Origin: Sycobia sp. Sy_11
Lineage: Eukaryota; Arthropoda; Insecta; Hymenoptera; Epichrysomallidae
Assembly: GCA_018907035.1 (NCBI GenBank)
Contig: JACCIC010000169.1
Coordinates: forward strand, 673,001-737,000
Length of the DNA stretch: 64,000 nt
Direction: 5' to 3'
Below, piece by piece: positions 23,925 to 36,309 of the stretch. The notes under the pieces are model-generated. The model was not told the DNA's origin. It worked only from the letters and a program-made list of their open reading frames with translations, and did not search any database. Position 1 is the stretch's first letter, and every line of letters begins with the position of its first letter. The position numbers were made by a program, and so were the translations under genes.

Positions 23925-23979
<55 letters not shown>
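23914..23979. repeat. (CA)n microsatellite
   Basis: About 30 CA units with a few CG interruptions at the left end. Confidence 0.97.
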
Positions 23980-23980
<1 letters not shown>

Positions 23981-23989
23981 TCTTTCTCT

Positions 23990-24835
23990 CTCACACCATG
24001 TAGAGAATAAAAGGTACATTTTCCTTGGCAAACCGATAATACGTCCGAATAGGGTATAGAAGCTCTATAGCACTAAAATCACGGTGAAAAGAAAAGGGGT
24101 CTTTGCAATCTTGCTCCATCACAATCTATATTATTGTATGCAATCGTAGGCGAAGGATCGAATAAAAGTAAATTATCATTTTTATATTACGTATAATAAT
24201 ATATAGTAGAAAAGAATAATGAAGGAATTCTCAAAGGTAATAATTCGCGTAGTTATACTCTGAAGACTATGTAGTTTACTACTGAAGACAGCCGTGAATA
24301 GTTGAATGCATGTAATAGACTTTTGAACATAAATATCAAAAAGTAGTTTAATTACTATGTATTTGTACGTATAAGGCGTGTTAGCTTAGATTATTAAATA
24401 TGCATTTCTTAAATTAATATTATTTACGTGACTTGGAATATTGACCATATAAAGCTTACGAGTATAATAAAAATTTATAATATTGAAATTTTTATAAAAT
24501 TATCTACATGCGTGCAAAACGTGACATTATACTAATTAAACCGAGCAGTAAGCCGAAAGTAACATGGAAAGATTTAATAATATCATATACGTCCCTGGGT
24601 AGAATTACTCCCCCCTCTCTCTCACCCTAAAAATACACAATAAACATCGATCTCTAGACATTGAGCGTGAACGCGGAGCTACGGTCAGTCAAGTAAGAGC
24701 ATGGTCGAATTTACTGATAGGTAATGAAAGATTTCGCTCTAATTTCTTCGCGAGCCGATAGAGGGAAGTTTTGTCCTTGATACGTTGTAAACAAAGATTC
24801 AGTTGTCGTTGATCTTTTGAAAGAGAATCACGTTA
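23990..24835. other. AT-rich DNA left of the Tc1 fossil
   Basis: No gene. I looked here for the left terminal inverted repeat of the Tc1-like element and did not find a convincing match to the right flank. Confidence 0.5.
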
Positions 24836-24841
24836 AACGCC

Positions 24842-25845
24842 ATGAGTATTAAGTACGCGTCACGCTACGAACTTGTGTTCCTTTGCATCCACCCGAAAGG
24901 TCCCAAAATGTCGTAATTAGCGTCTACTAAATATATAAGAACGTCGAAGACATTTGTACAGAAGTGGGTTCAGCGATATAAGGTAGCTAAAAATGTCAAT
25001 GATTTACCAGAACGTGGTTCGATAGGAAAAGTGGACAAAAAAGATGAAGAAAGAATAGTGAATCTGTTTTCGCGGAATCCTGCTTTAACACTGCGGCAAG
25101 GACAAGCAAAATTAATGGCAAAGGGTTTAGATATATCATACGAAACTATCCGAAATCATCTTCATACTCATGGCCTGGAATGGCGCCACACAATTAAGAA
25201 GCTTTTGTTGACTGAAAAACATGTGACAAAACGACTCGCTTGGGCGCATGAAAATATTGATAGAGATTTTGAAAATGTCATTTTTACTGATGAATCTTTT
25301 ATATGGATCCGTTGTGTCCTCATGCAACAATGGTCAACTTCTACCAATAAGTTTGGTCAGCGGAGCGTAAAACACGGAATAAAGGTGCATCTTTGGGGCT
25401 GTTTTTCACAGCACGGATTCGGCACTTTGCACCTCTTTATTGACAACCTAGATAATAACGTAAATGCCGAGAAAATGATAAAAATCTATAAAAAGGCTCT
25501 ACTGCCGTCTGCCAAACGATGGTTCATTCGAAAAATATAGATTGGATTTTGCAGGCGGACAACGATCCTAAACACTGAGTGAAAGACTCAATCAGGCATC
25601 GTTACATTGGATTAGCTGTCGCAGTCGCCCGATGTAAACCCTATTGAAAATGTATGGGCATATATATATTAAACAGAATTTCGTGGACGACGCACATACA
25701 CTTTGAAGCAGTTGTCTTACCAAAATCGTTGGAACAGAAGATCGTTACCATTCAAATACGCCGTCAAATTAGTAGAAAGCATGCCTCGAAGATGTCAGGC
25801 AATTATTGTCGCCGGTGGTGACTGGACACATTGTTGTCCGAATTG
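24842..25845 (+). pseudogene. Tc1-like (IS630-Tc1-mariner) transposase pseudogene
   Basis: The likely ancestral start is the ATG at 24842, because the same frame runs into the long open part at 25031-25540 with only one stop, a TAA at 24914. The N-terminal part has the helix-turn-helix-like segment ending KWVQRYK, followed by the characteristic LLTEKHVTKRLAWAHEN block. The first catalytic Asp is in FTDESF (codon 25289-25291). VHLWGCFSQ.GFGTL follows. The second Asp is in ILQADNDPKH (25558-25560) but lies in another frame, after a one-base loss near 25520. A TGA (25576) and a TAG (25613) come next, then SQSPDVNPIENVW with the third acidic residue Glu at 25646. The C-terminal ESMPRRCQAII is at about 25779-25811. 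The second-to-third catalytic spacing is about 29 codons instead of 34, so there is also a small deletion. Transposition activity is lost. Confidence 0.93.
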
Positions 25846-25849
25846 CATA

Positions 25850-26064
25850 ATCGTTTTAATATGAACATTGTATATATAAACATGAAAGTTTTATCAAATA
25901 AATTTTTTTATAAATTAATACAACCACGCTATTACTTGACATATTTTATTATCTGCTCATGTAGCTTTTACAGGGAGGGGGCATTACATTTCGTCCTCAC
26001 AATTATACTCGGAAATATTGTCACGTGAATATTATAGCGTGCGAAGAGACAAAAAATCTAGGTC

Positions 26065-26065
<1 letters not shown>
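25850..26065. other. AT-rich flank of the Tc1 fossil
   Basis: A sequence beginning CAGGGAGGGGGCATTACA at 25970 looks like a transposon end in style, but I could not match it to the left side. Confidence 0.3.

Positions 26066-26067
<2 letters not shown>

Positions 26068-26121
<54 letters not shown>
26068..26121. repeat. (TA)n microsatellite
   Basis: About 26 TA units. Confidence 0.97.
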
Positions 26122-26124
<3 letters not shown>

Positions 26125-26353
26125 CAAAGACACGTCAAAGTACATCAATGCTGGAGGTTGAGAGACGGAGGGTGGAGGGAGGAAAACGGCATGGAGGGAT
26201 GGAGACAATGAGGTTTTATTGCACGGCTTCGCGGACGCGTGCATCGCGTCTACTGCTGCTGTTAGTGCGGCGGAAAAGGAACGAGAATGGTAGAGAAAAA
26301 AGGGGGTTTTATAGCACCGAAGATTGTGTGGTAATGCTGGCAGCCACGGGGCT

Positions 26354-26356
<3 letters not shown>

Positions 26357-26413
<57 letters not shown>
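26357..26413. repeat. (TC)n microsatellite
   Basis: About 28 TC units. It forms Ser-Leu and Arg-Glu repeat frames on the two strands. Confidence 0.98.
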
Positions 26414-26415
<2 letters not shown>

Positions 26416-26439
26416 GCTGATATGTGTATATTATAAACT

Positions 26440-26910
26440 GTGTCTATATAGTGCGTAGAGCACCCGCAGGGGCTCGGCCGCTGCATTCGCATTCAGCGCG
26501 TGCGCCGTGCGCGGATATTAATTATTACACATAGATAATTAAAAGTAGAAAATTGAGGCAGTCCCCTAGAAGGGCGGGCGCGTTCGAGCCGTAAATGAAT
26601 CGCGGCTTTCGATCCTCGCTCGCCTTCACCTCCATTGTCTTTCCTGCGACCACTTCCGCTTTCTTCTTTGATTATTTTCTTGTATTTTTTTCGTCTTTTT
26701 TTTTGCACGGGCCCCCACATATGCAAGTTTAATGAGGTCGCCCGCTAATTTGAAATCGTGTAAAGTAATAAATAAAGCTAACGCGTGCGCGCGGGCGGCG
26801 GGCGCTCGCTGGCATACGTGTATATGAATAATGCATCGGGGGCCTCTCGCGCAGGACCCAAAGCGGCCACCTCGGCTCAAATTGGTTATCGCTATATGCT
26901 TATATCCTTT
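26440..26910. other. GC-rich island
   Basis: CpG-rich segments at 26460-26630 and 26760-26880 flank a T-rich tract near 26690-26703. A homeodomain-like CTAATTTG core lies within CpG-rich DNA at about 26744. Minus frames of 77-84 codons are low complexity. Confidence 0.45.
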
Positions 26911-26914
26911 CTCC

Positions 26915-28848
26915 GTGTGATATGTGCATTCTTAAAGATAGCGAACTCAATTTTTAGATTGCAATTATGATAATGATTAAATTGTTTTACGTTACGTGTG
27001 TGTCAATACTGAGCAGAATACACTTTTCGATGTTGTCCTCGGAAATTATGTGTATGTATAATTGCATTTTTTTATTATTCATATTTATTATTAATTATTT
27101 ATTATTCCTTAACAATATTTATAATCAACAATATGTGTTAATTTAATTCATATATAAATGAATTGTAAGTCGTGTATTAAATACATATGATTTCGAAAAA
27201 TACGAAATTCGAACTTTTTGTTTTTTAACTGCAGAAAAATTCTTTAGTATCTTTCCTAGGTAAACTAAAACATGGTAAATATTCAAAAAAGTTTATAAGA
27301 CCGTTATTAAAGTTATAATAAATCTTCTACTATATTATCAGCCTATCAATCAGAAAAATTTGGTGAACATATTTTTTGAAGATCAAAAGTTTAACGTATA
27401 TTCTTACCAGAAATTAGCTATGAAAACCTTGAATTAATCTAAAAAATCGTTGAATATTATATAAATTTAAATCAACTATGTATTTATTATATTCTAAACA
27501 CTTTAATCATAGCATGAAAACTACCTGTTCATCATTATTATTAAAAATTACGATTTTATATTGAGTTTTCAAGAGGGATGATGAGAGTATTCGTACAGTT
27601 TTTTTCATATAATTTTAACTGTACGTAAATTGGGAGGAAATTACTGAGGAAAAATCTTCTAAAAATTTTTTAAAAATTTTCTAAAAACTTTCTAAAATTC
27701 TAAAATTTCTTTGCCTTTATATAATCTCTAGAAATATTATAGTATCTGGAAACCAAACATCTTTTTCATTTTATATTTAAACGATAGCTTATGATAAAAT
27801 AAGAAAATTCATTTCACTGTTTTTGTATATTGTATTAATTTTTTGTGAAATGTAAAAGCAACGGATAAATTGACAATTTAAATTACGGGCGATGACGTCA
27901 GTGCATGATAAAAATTGGTCTACGTATTTCAGTAGAAGTGCAATGACCATTTATGACCTATAGTATTCTATTGTGTAATAAATTCATGCTACAAGTTAAT
28001 ACACCTTGATATTGTCTGCCAACCACAAAACTGCAACTATAAGTATCGAATTGTTATTAATTTATAACACATTTCTTGGTACTTTATACAATTTTAACAT
28101 AATGGTATCTCAGTATCGTGATATTCTTTGTACTTATATCGCAGAGTTTATAATTAAGATTTCTATTTTCAATTAATTTCAGTATTTAATTATTAGTTCA
28201 CAAATGAAATTTCATAAGATTTGACAATATTTGAGTCTAAAAGTACGTAAATAACGTTACGTAAGTTTAATCTGACAAATGTCAGATCTTCATTGAATTG
28301 AAATTTCCATTCGATTATATTATTATATTCCAGGTCATTCTAAAACTGGTAACTCGATATCCCTGTATTTTTAAATATCCCTGTATTATTAAATCTAGTA
28401 TTCTATTTAATTTTAAGTTATGGGACAGACTATAATTTGCAGAATGTAATCATTTGTTTCATTATCTATTAACTTACTAAATGATGGAAACGCCAATTTC
28501 AAATACACGCATGTGCGCTCGATTTTGTAAAACAATAGTTTTTTCCTCGGCAAGTTAGAATAATGCTAGAGTTTCTTAGAGTATGTACAGATGATTTGTT
28601 ATGGCTGATATTGTCGGAGGACCCACATAACGCACACCCGTCTTGTTGACTAATTTTTAGTTAATATTCAAAGAATAACAATTTATTGATGAATTTAAAA
28701 CATAGTCAATAACTTTGTTAAGGTTTTAACAGTGATGCTGGCTTATTAATGCAGGTGTTTTAGATCATTCGTGTAAAAGTATATTACACGAATTGGACGA
28801 GCTTACTCTTGTCTCAAGGATAAATTATATTTTTTATATCCATTTGAC

Positions 28849-28850
<2 letters not shown>
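26915..28850. other. Long AT-rich stretch, nothing recognised
   Basis: No open frame above 60 codons and no island. A duplicated short phrase (ATCCCTGTATTWTTAAAT) is seen at 28360-28392. A run of imperfect TTTTCTAAAAA motifs lies at 27655-27710. Confidence 0.6.

Positions 28851-28851
<1 letters not shown>

Positions 28852-28901
<50 letters not shown>
28852..28901. repeat. (TA)n microsatellite
   Basis: About 25 TA units. Confidence 0.97.
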
Positions 28902-28904
<3 letters not shown>

Positions 28905-29289
28905 GAGGGAATTTCATAAATTTTTAATAAAATAACTAGAATGAATAAGTGCTGTTCTTATTTTATACAAGACAATTTTGATTGTTTGACATGTAGCATT
29001 AAAAAAAAAATTAAACATTTTTGTAGACGACTGACTTGACATTTGATGGTTGGATAAAAACAGTAGAATTGAACGATTATAAAATAATAAAGCATCACGA
29101 TCCTTGCCGTATTTCTATGGATAAAGAAACGAAGTAGCTTTTACTGAAGTGTCAAGCTTAAGTGATGGACTGTTTTGACATTCTCTTTGTCTACTCTTAT
29201 CCGAATAGACAGCTATTTTTACACGTTTGGAGATGAACTGATATTTAACGTACGCGACAATCTTAGGGAAGTATATCATTTATATATTT

Positions 29290-29423
29290 ATATACCATAT
29301 ATTCGTTTCGCCTCTGCGCCTTGCTCAGAGATATTCATCGAGGGAGGGGCTGTGATCTTTGTCACGGGTCTGCCAAAACCTGTATCGTCGCGAACGCGAA
29401 TCTCTTGTATACGGTCTTACATA

Positions 29424-29480
<57 letters not shown>

Positions 29481-29800
29481 ATACGTCAACTTAACTCACC
29501 GGGCGTCACATATACTTTATATCATATCGGTCTATGTAGAAGTTTGTCAGGGGCAGTAATCAGAATTCGTCGATAGATGTCCTGATAGCCATCTCCTCGT
29601 CGTATTTTTCAGCGAGGCCCCGATGCTAAGATGCTTCGATGTTACCGCTGCAGGGGCTTGGAGGACTCTTGGCTTGCGATTGCGCGATTCGCATAATCGG
29701 TCGGAGCTTTGTATCTGCAGCCAGGGAATACCAAGGGTGTATGTATAGAAGATTTTCGGCCGGGGTGGGCCAATGTTGATCGGATATCTATATATAGACA
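29290..29800. other. GC-richer island split by a (TA)n tract
   Basis: Balanced to GC-rich DNA on both sides of the (TA)n at 29427-29472. Frames of 133 codons (29175-29576 plus) and 93 codons (29547-29828 minus) run through it without a recognisable domain. Confidence 0.4.
29427..29472. repeat. (TA)n microsatellite
   Basis: About 23 TA units inside a GC-richer island. Confidence 0.97.
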
Positions 29801-29836
29801 GGCAACAATAGCGAACGCCAGCCAGCAATTTACCTT

Positions 29837-29839
<3 letters not shown>

Positions 29840-29888
<49 letters not shown>
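29840..29888. repeat. (TA)n microsatellite
   Basis: About 24 TA units. Confidence 0.97.
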
Positions 29889-29892
<4 letters not shown>

Positions 29893-30013
29893 CTTCTCTC
29901 CCTCGTCTCTCATGGTTTGTCCGCGCTCTCTACGTCGAAGTCCTGACGTTCCTGGAACCCGTCTCTTAAATTTTATTCCGCGCTTCATTTACAGTCGGGA
30001 ATTGAGAGAGTGA

Positions 30014-30016
<3 letters not shown>

Positions 30017-30069
<53 letters not shown>
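30017..30069. repeat. (GA)n microsatellite
   Basis: About 26 GA units, 60 bases from a (TA)n tract. Confidence 0.98.
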
Positions 30070-30071
<2 letters not shown>

Positions 30072-30125
30072 GGAGACAATGTACCAGCAAACAAAGTTGA
30101 GATTGAGAAAAATGAACTTGTTTGC

Positions 30126-30126
<1 letters not shown>

Positions 30127-30176
<50 letters not shown>
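30127..30176. repeat. (TA)n microsatellite
   Basis: About 25 TA units. Confidence 0.97.
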
Positions 30177-30182
<6 letters not shown>

Positions 30183-30278
30183 TCTGTATGAGCAAAAATC
30201 TGTAGTTGCTAAAGATCAATTGAGCTATATAAGGGTAAAATAAATACAGAATACTTTACCGTATTGAAGCAAGATTTG

Positions 30279-30281
<3 letters not shown>

Positions 30282-30311
<30 letters not shown>
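30282..30311. repeat. (TA)n microsatellite
   Basis: About 15 TA units. Confidence 0.96.
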
Positions 30312-30314
<3 letters not shown>

Positions 30315-31010
30315 GTTTTATTCAAATATTTATCGATTATCTATTATGAATTACAAACGTACGCGCAAAGCGCTATATCTTCGGCGGCTTTATTCAGCCG
30401 CGATGCAAAGCCGTGCCGTGACTTCTCTATTAATAAATCGAGTTATTGATTAGCCGGCTAATGGAGTTTGAGAGTAATATTAGAAATGCACTAAAAGCCG
30501 TTAACAAGCTTTATTTGCATTCTGATATATTTATGGCGATCCATACATATTTTGTTTAAATTAATTAAAACAGTTTCTCATATAGTATGAATTTTGACTA
30601 TTAATTTTCTTTAATATACAGTTATTATACACTTTCTCTCTAAAATGACCACTTATGAGTATAATTTTAAAAAACAAAATATCAGATAATACACTGTTTT
30701 CGTTCGATAAATTGTAATTCCCCGATTTTATTTCATCTTTGTAACGAAACATATATAATAATTGAATAATAATAATAACGGTTAAGGGAAGATGTACTTT
30801 CTTAGCACAACATTTTAGAATGAAAAAAACATAGCCTTCGAATTTTTTTTGACACAAAATTAACTCTACATATTTATTTTCTCGGGAGTATAAGTAGAGC
30901 GGGATTTTCGCAAATAAATCCGCAGCTAATTCCAATCGACGCCCCTTTGGATCGTATAAATATGTACACCATTATTTAATATTCGAGCGCTCGAGCCGAA
31001 GGGGAGCAGG
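30315..31010. other. AT-rich DNA, no gene called
   Basis: A 124-codon minus frame (30561-30935) rich in Ile, Leu, Lys, Tyr and Phe is the longest frame in AT-rich DNA here. It has no motif I recognise and no clear splice sites, and I rate it as probable chance. Confidence 0.4.
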
Positions 31011-31012
31011 GC

Positions 31013-31013
<1 letters not shown>

Positions 31014-31059
<46 letters not shown>
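31014..31059. repeat. (TA)n microsatellite
   Basis: About 22 TA units at the left edge of a GC-richer block. Confidence 0.97.
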
Positions 31060-31061
<2 letters not shown>

Positions 31062-31206
31062 TACCACTGATTCTTTCTCCTAATAGGATCCTGAGGTACG
31101 AGACAGAGTGTGCTGTATGCGGCTCAGTATTTGACTCGCACAATATAACGCGCGTAAATAATCCTCGCGTCTCCGCTGCGATGTAGTTGCTTCTACTCCT
31201 CACTCA

Positions 31207-31210
<4 letters not shown>

Positions 31211-31301
<91 letters not shown>

Positions 31302-31317
31302 CTCTCTCTCTCTCTCC
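31211..31317. repeat. (CT)n-(CA)n-(CT)n compound microsatellite
   Basis: About 21 CT units, a short TTTTCTCTC interruption, about 17 CA units (31264-31298), then about ten CT units. It lies in a moderately GC-rich block at 31070-31480. Confidence 0.97.
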
Positions 31318-31499
31318 CTGGACGCCCGTTCCGAACTCACACGAAGACGACGTGGCGCAAAGAAAAAAGAAAGAGTCACACCAAGAGCGAGAATTTCTTT
31401 CCTCCTCCTTCCTCTGTGTGTATGTGTGCGCGCATGTTCATCTCGCGCCTCGGCGCGCCCCATGCGAGAGGATCAAAAGAACGACCGAGTGCAGATATA

Positions 31500-33320
31500 T
31501 ATGGGATATTATATACAGGGATGCGTATCGTGCCTGTATGACAATGCATAATAGCCTGAATTTAGCTACAAAAATCCAGCTGGGCATGCGTATGCGAATG
31601 CATGCTAATATACTAATGCCTATAAGTATGCCTATATACGTATGTATAGTAACGAACCGCGAAATCTTTCTTTGTCCCCAATCAATCCATGCGAGCTTGT
31701 AATGTGATACTTTCTTCGATTCATATTATTAATGCCCTTGCAGGTTCAACTCCTCCTTATATATGCTGGCTTTCAGCACATAAGATGCCTTTGGCTTTAG
31801 TCTCGCGCGAGAAGGGCGATCGTCGACTTGAAGCGCTTCGAGCCCACGCGAAAATTATTACAATGGTATTATTCAAGTTCATTAAAATTCAAAGAGGAAC
31901 GGAGCAATTATTCAAATCAATTATTGCATCTTTGTTTAAAGTTAACATCAGTTTTTTTTTTTTTTAAAGAAATCTATTAGAAATGCTACAGTTTAAAAAA
32001 GTAAAATTATATGTAAAGATTTATTGTGCATTTGTGTAGGATGCTTTCTCTATAGATTTAAAGTAATCGAAATTGATTTAGTCACGAAATATTTTCATTC
32101 TATAATATAGTATCATAAAATTCGAAAATGGAAAATATATATCAGTTTAGGTTGATTTTACAATATTATTACAAATAGTTATAACGTGGCAAAAATTATC
32201 TTCATAATGTTCAACTATTATATTTACGTCAAAGATAATTTATGAATTTTTTATGATAATAGTTAAATAGAACATTTACACTGGATAAAATATAATCTAG
32301 ATGTAACAGTCTTTTTTAGCAAATACTTTATTGGTTAATTTAAAATATGATTGTCGTTTTACAAATTTTCATCTGATGATATCTAAATACAGTCAATTAT
32401 ATAATAGTATCTAGTAAACTAACCTAGAATTCCGAAACTGCCTACTGTAAAATATCTCAATAATTATTTTATACTGGAAGAATATTGAAAGTTTGTGTTT
32501 ATAATTTTAACTTGTAATAGTTAAAAGTATTATATTTATTTAAAACATTTTTTATATTAACAAATTGTTAGCAAACAATGTTTTTTGATTGTGTACACAT
32601 GTTAAATAAAAAATTCCTATAAGTATAGCTTATGAACCCAATGAAATTTGATTGAAACATTATGATATTCTCAGAAGGCTAAATTTGAACGAATACTGTA
32701 AAACTAACAGTAACATTACACGATTCTATGATTTTGCTTAATATACTGTAGTAAATAGTCAAAACACCGGTGTCATAAAAGTTTTATTCATGGAAAATTG
32801 ATTATTTAAATTCTTTAATAAAAAGCAAAGAATAATCATAAAGCATAATTTTAAATTTATGATAATAGTAAAATAAATCATTGCTATCATACAACATAAC
32901 ATAAAATCCTAAATTCTAATTTATGCTTATGATACGTGGTGCACACAGTATAGATATGATTGTTTTCACCAATTTCAAAGGTTTTTTTTTCAAAACTACC
33001 AGTTTTGTGTTTTAAAAAATCTATTTTCTTTGTAATTGTTTTTTGTATTAGAACCAAAAAAGATTCTTTTTAGTTTTAAGTAACAGCTTTTTGTGGAATA
33101 AAAAAATAACTTTTTAATATAAAGTTTTAATTAAAATGTATAAAAATATAATAAGCGAAATTAAAATGTCATTAGATAGTCTGAACATAGAATCTGACAG
33201 TTATTTTGTATTTGCAATACAAAGAACCCTATGGAAAATGTAAGTAAATTCGCAGATAGAGCCTTTAATTCAATCCTATCCCGTATCTGAATTTTTTCTC
33301 CGTATCTGAATCTCCCCAAA
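31500..33320. other. AT-rich DNA, nothing recognised
   Basis: Imperfect GTATGCG/ATGCCTAT short motifs at 31580-31650, a T12 run near 31951-31964, then AT-rich DNA without coding signal. A GGTTCAACTCC phrase near 31743 resembles a tRNA B box, but no tRNA fold is possible around it. Confidence 0.6.
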
Positions 33321-33329
33321 CGCATACGG

Positions 33330-33870
33330 CTCGTGCAATCGATTGCGTTGTGGCTTTTCGGCCCCATGGCTTAGCCTACAGAATCAGCGTACCGCGACCC
33401 GCTGCCGTTCCTTATCCGACTCGGAAAGCATCCAGACGCTTGCGATGCGCCCTGTGGATAAGCTCCCCTCACTTCGTGGGATTATTATTATTATCATCGT
33501 CCAAGCCCCGGTTTGATAAATCGCGTGCTAAATGGACTCGCTGGACACGCCAATATATATAGATAGGTAGATAGATACAATGCAATCAGCTCGGCAATTC
33601 ACTTGACCACCTTGTATATCTATATATATATATATATATATATATCGCGCCACAGCCGGACACGCGGTTGCGCCCGCGGAAAAAGGGAAAAAAGGCTTTC
33701 TTCTATCGAGCTTCTTTGCCCGAGGAGAGGCTCGCGAAATTCTTTTACCGAGGCCGGAGATGGAGAAGTGGCGAGGGGTTGGGGGAGGAGGGGGGGAGGT
33801 CGAGCGCCGGGGATGCAAATGCAATTTTTTCAGCTCTCGAAGACTGATTGGCCAGTTGCCATAGGAACGC
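33330..33870. other. GC-rich island with short (TA)n and G-rich run
   Basis: Balanced to GC-rich, with (TA)n at 33620-33645 and a G-rich run at 33775-33800. Frames of up to 110 codons overlap on both strands and end in the TA tract or purine runs. No motif seen. Confidence 0.45.
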
Positions 33871-34025
33871 TAAAGCGGGCTAAAGTCGCTTGTTACCTTA
33901 TGTCATGTATATACATCTTTATAGCCATGGCGTAAGTCCCGCATTAAGCACCGGGCGCAACGATTAATTCTTCCTGTAATGGGGGAAAATACGATTTTCC
34001 AAGCTCATCGCGCGACATCGTTTCT

Positions 34026-34029
<4 letters not shown>

Positions 34030-34062
<33 letters not shown>
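34030..34062. repeat. (TC)n microsatellite
   Basis: About 16 TC units. Confidence 0.97.
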
Positions 34063-34064
<2 letters not shown>

Positions 34065-34065
<1 letters not shown>

Positions 34066-35575
34066 TTGCCGACGATTCGCAATATGAGGCTGTACTTTGA
34101 CAAGTTCTTCATTGGATCTACGGTAAGCAATGATAACTTTTTCGAAAGTTTCGATGCCCTGCAAAGTTTTTAATCTCAGATTTTAATTATAGGTGAGGAT
34201 AGTACGGATTTCTTGATAGGGCGAACACGGAACTCTAGTTGTTCTATTACTATTTAATTATTTACATATGTATTTATTTATTTTTTATCAAATGTTATAT
34301 TTTTCTTTTTTATTGTTAGCTGTATATCATTTCTGAATAATATAATATGACTTTTGTCAGGTAAAAATTAGAGCGGAATTCATAAGAATTGATATTTCGA
34401 TTAAATTAATTCTAATACTTCGATATAAATTGATATCGCGCAAATATAATAAACGAAATATTATTTCAAAGAATTGAACTGAAAAAATAAAACATACTGA
34501 AAAAGTATTTATTATGAGCATTAACGCGTCACAAATAAACAAAATACTCTCCGGTGCACTGTTTAATTTCATTTACTATTTTTTAGAGACTTCAAAACCA
34601 TTCGAAGCTTAACTTTAAAAAACAGACTAACATGAACTGCACAAAGCTTTGCAAATTCCAGTGCAAACTTTGTCCTAAAATAATCGAGCCATTATTATGA
34701 GGATATGAGAGATAAGGATAGATTATATAGGAACACTTATATATGCAGGATAATGTGTATTAAATTTAAAAGACAAAATTTTTGACTCAACGTCGAAGCA
34801 CTAACTTTAAAACTTTTTCAGTCTCGCTTTATACCCAGTTCCCCATTCCTCTTCTCTTTCTCTATTCCTGTCATCCTCTCTTTCCACTTGTCTTTTGTCT
34901 ACCAATCTCTTTTTCTTTTACATTTTATCCTTTGAAAACAGAGAAAATTCAAAGGTATACCTTGATGCGTAGATCAAAAAAAATATCTATGCTGGCACCG
35001 TGGACGTGCTACAGAAATGAAGAAGCATTAACAAAGATAAAAGTGTTTGTAATAGATAGTTTTATATAATTATCATACAATACAAGAGAAATTTTCAAAA
35101 ATTACAAATAATTTGAATTAATATAATATTTGAATGTCAAAATTTATTATTTTTTACTATCTTAAGATAGAACCATCATTTGGTAAAATGCATATCCAAA
35201 TCAAAAGCGAAAGATTGTTAATATCACCAGCTCAATAAAAGTATAAAAAACGTTTTAAAACATTGTCATTTGCTCCTATTTATCATAGCTTGATGCCAAG
35301 TTGTTTGACCAAGTTTGTTAAATGGGTCCATCTTACAGTGTCCATGACCATTAAAAAAATCAGAGAATTAAAGTTCAACATAATCTGTAATAGGAAAAAT
35401 ATGTTATTATCTATAAGATAATAAAAATGTCTAATGTAGGCTAAAATCATTATTAATTTTTTCCTATTAAACAATGCGTAAAGTATTGAAAAATGATATT
35501 TTCAATAAAATAAATCACTTTGATATTTCAATTACAATTTTCTTATTTATTTAAAATTATTTATTAATCGAGCAG
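34065..35575. other. AT-rich DNA with a pyrimidine tract, no gene
   Basis: A pyrimidine-rich block at 34815-34920 creates a 95-codon Phe/Leu/Ser/Pro-rich frame (34782-35069) that I reject as compositional. The rest is AT-rich. Confidence 0.6.
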
Positions 35576-35591
35576 AAAGCATAAGTATAAT

Positions 35592-35640
35592 ATAAGTATA
35601 ATAATAAAAGCATAAGTATAATAATAAAAGCATAAGTATA
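35592..35640 (+). repeat. 20-bp tandem repeat
   Basis: Unit ATAAGTATAATAATAAAAGC, two exact copies plus a third partial one (about 2.4 copies). Imperfect ATAAGTATA units lie just before. Confidence 0.9.
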
Positions 35641-35979
35641 TACAATTTTTTTAGTTTGTAGAAATATTTTATTGCTCAATCATCCTACAGTGGCTTTTTA
35701 TTTGAATTTAGAATTTCGAATATTGGATTTACAATCAACAGTCGAAAAAAATTTTTTAAGTTGCATATTATATGACACAGTCAAGAATTTTATGTTTCAT
35801 ATCTTTATCTTAAAAACATTGTAAAAATCTTATGAATCTTATACATAGTAAAAATATAATCCTGGCTTTAATTTACAATAAGAAAATATACAAAGACTGT
35901 ATGTTAAAATTTGTTTATTATGAATATATTGCTATGAGGACATTATTATTTATATAAGTATTTTTGTACTTTTCGCTTA

Positions 35980-35981
<2 letters not shown>

Positions 35982-36033
<52 letters not shown>
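35982..36033. repeat. (TA)n microsatellite
   Basis: About 25 TA units. Confidence 0.97.
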
Positions 36034-36036
<3 letters not shown>

Positions 36037-36120
36037 TATATACTATTATGACAATTTATTTTACATGTAATTAATATTGTATTCTGTAATTTAAAAATTT
36101 TTCTGTTTTGTTATTTTCAG

Positions 36121-36151
36121 TTTGGTACAACTTTTTGACAAGGATAGAAAG
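36121..36151 (+). other. Candidate microexon
   Basis: A 31-base segment preceded by a strong acceptor (long T-rich tract ending TTATTTTCAG) and followed by AAAG|GTAATAAAG. With a phase of one base it is open and reads LVQLFDKDRK. There are no other exons, so this is speculative; chance is quite possible in AT-rich DNA. Confidence 0.2.
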
Positions 36152-36309
36152 GTAATAAAGAGTATGAATTCCATATATTGCAAAAATAATATTATAATTT
36201 TGTAATTTTAGATAGCATTTGTTTCATTGCATATTTGGTTACATAAATTGATCTTTAATATTGCCAAAGTTTTTATCAATTTTTAAAATCAGGTACAATA
36301 AGCGTGTAA

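Noticed and set aside
25970..26010. CAGGGAGGGGGCATTACA as a terminal inverted repeat of the Tc1 fossil
   Set aside because: No complementary partner found upstream of 24842.
26032..26420. Opposed 127- and 131-codon frames near 26.2 kb
   Set aside because: They consist largely of Tyr-Ile and Arg-Glu or Ser-Leu repeats from the flanking (TA)n and (TC)n tracts.
31740..31755. GGTTCAACTCC, resembling a tRNA B box
   Set aside because: No A box at a suitable distance and no cloverleaf can be drawn around it.
35592..35640. 20-bp tandem repeat considered as a CRISPR-like array
   Set aside because: The units are contiguous without spacers and the context is eukaryotic; a simple tandem repeat.
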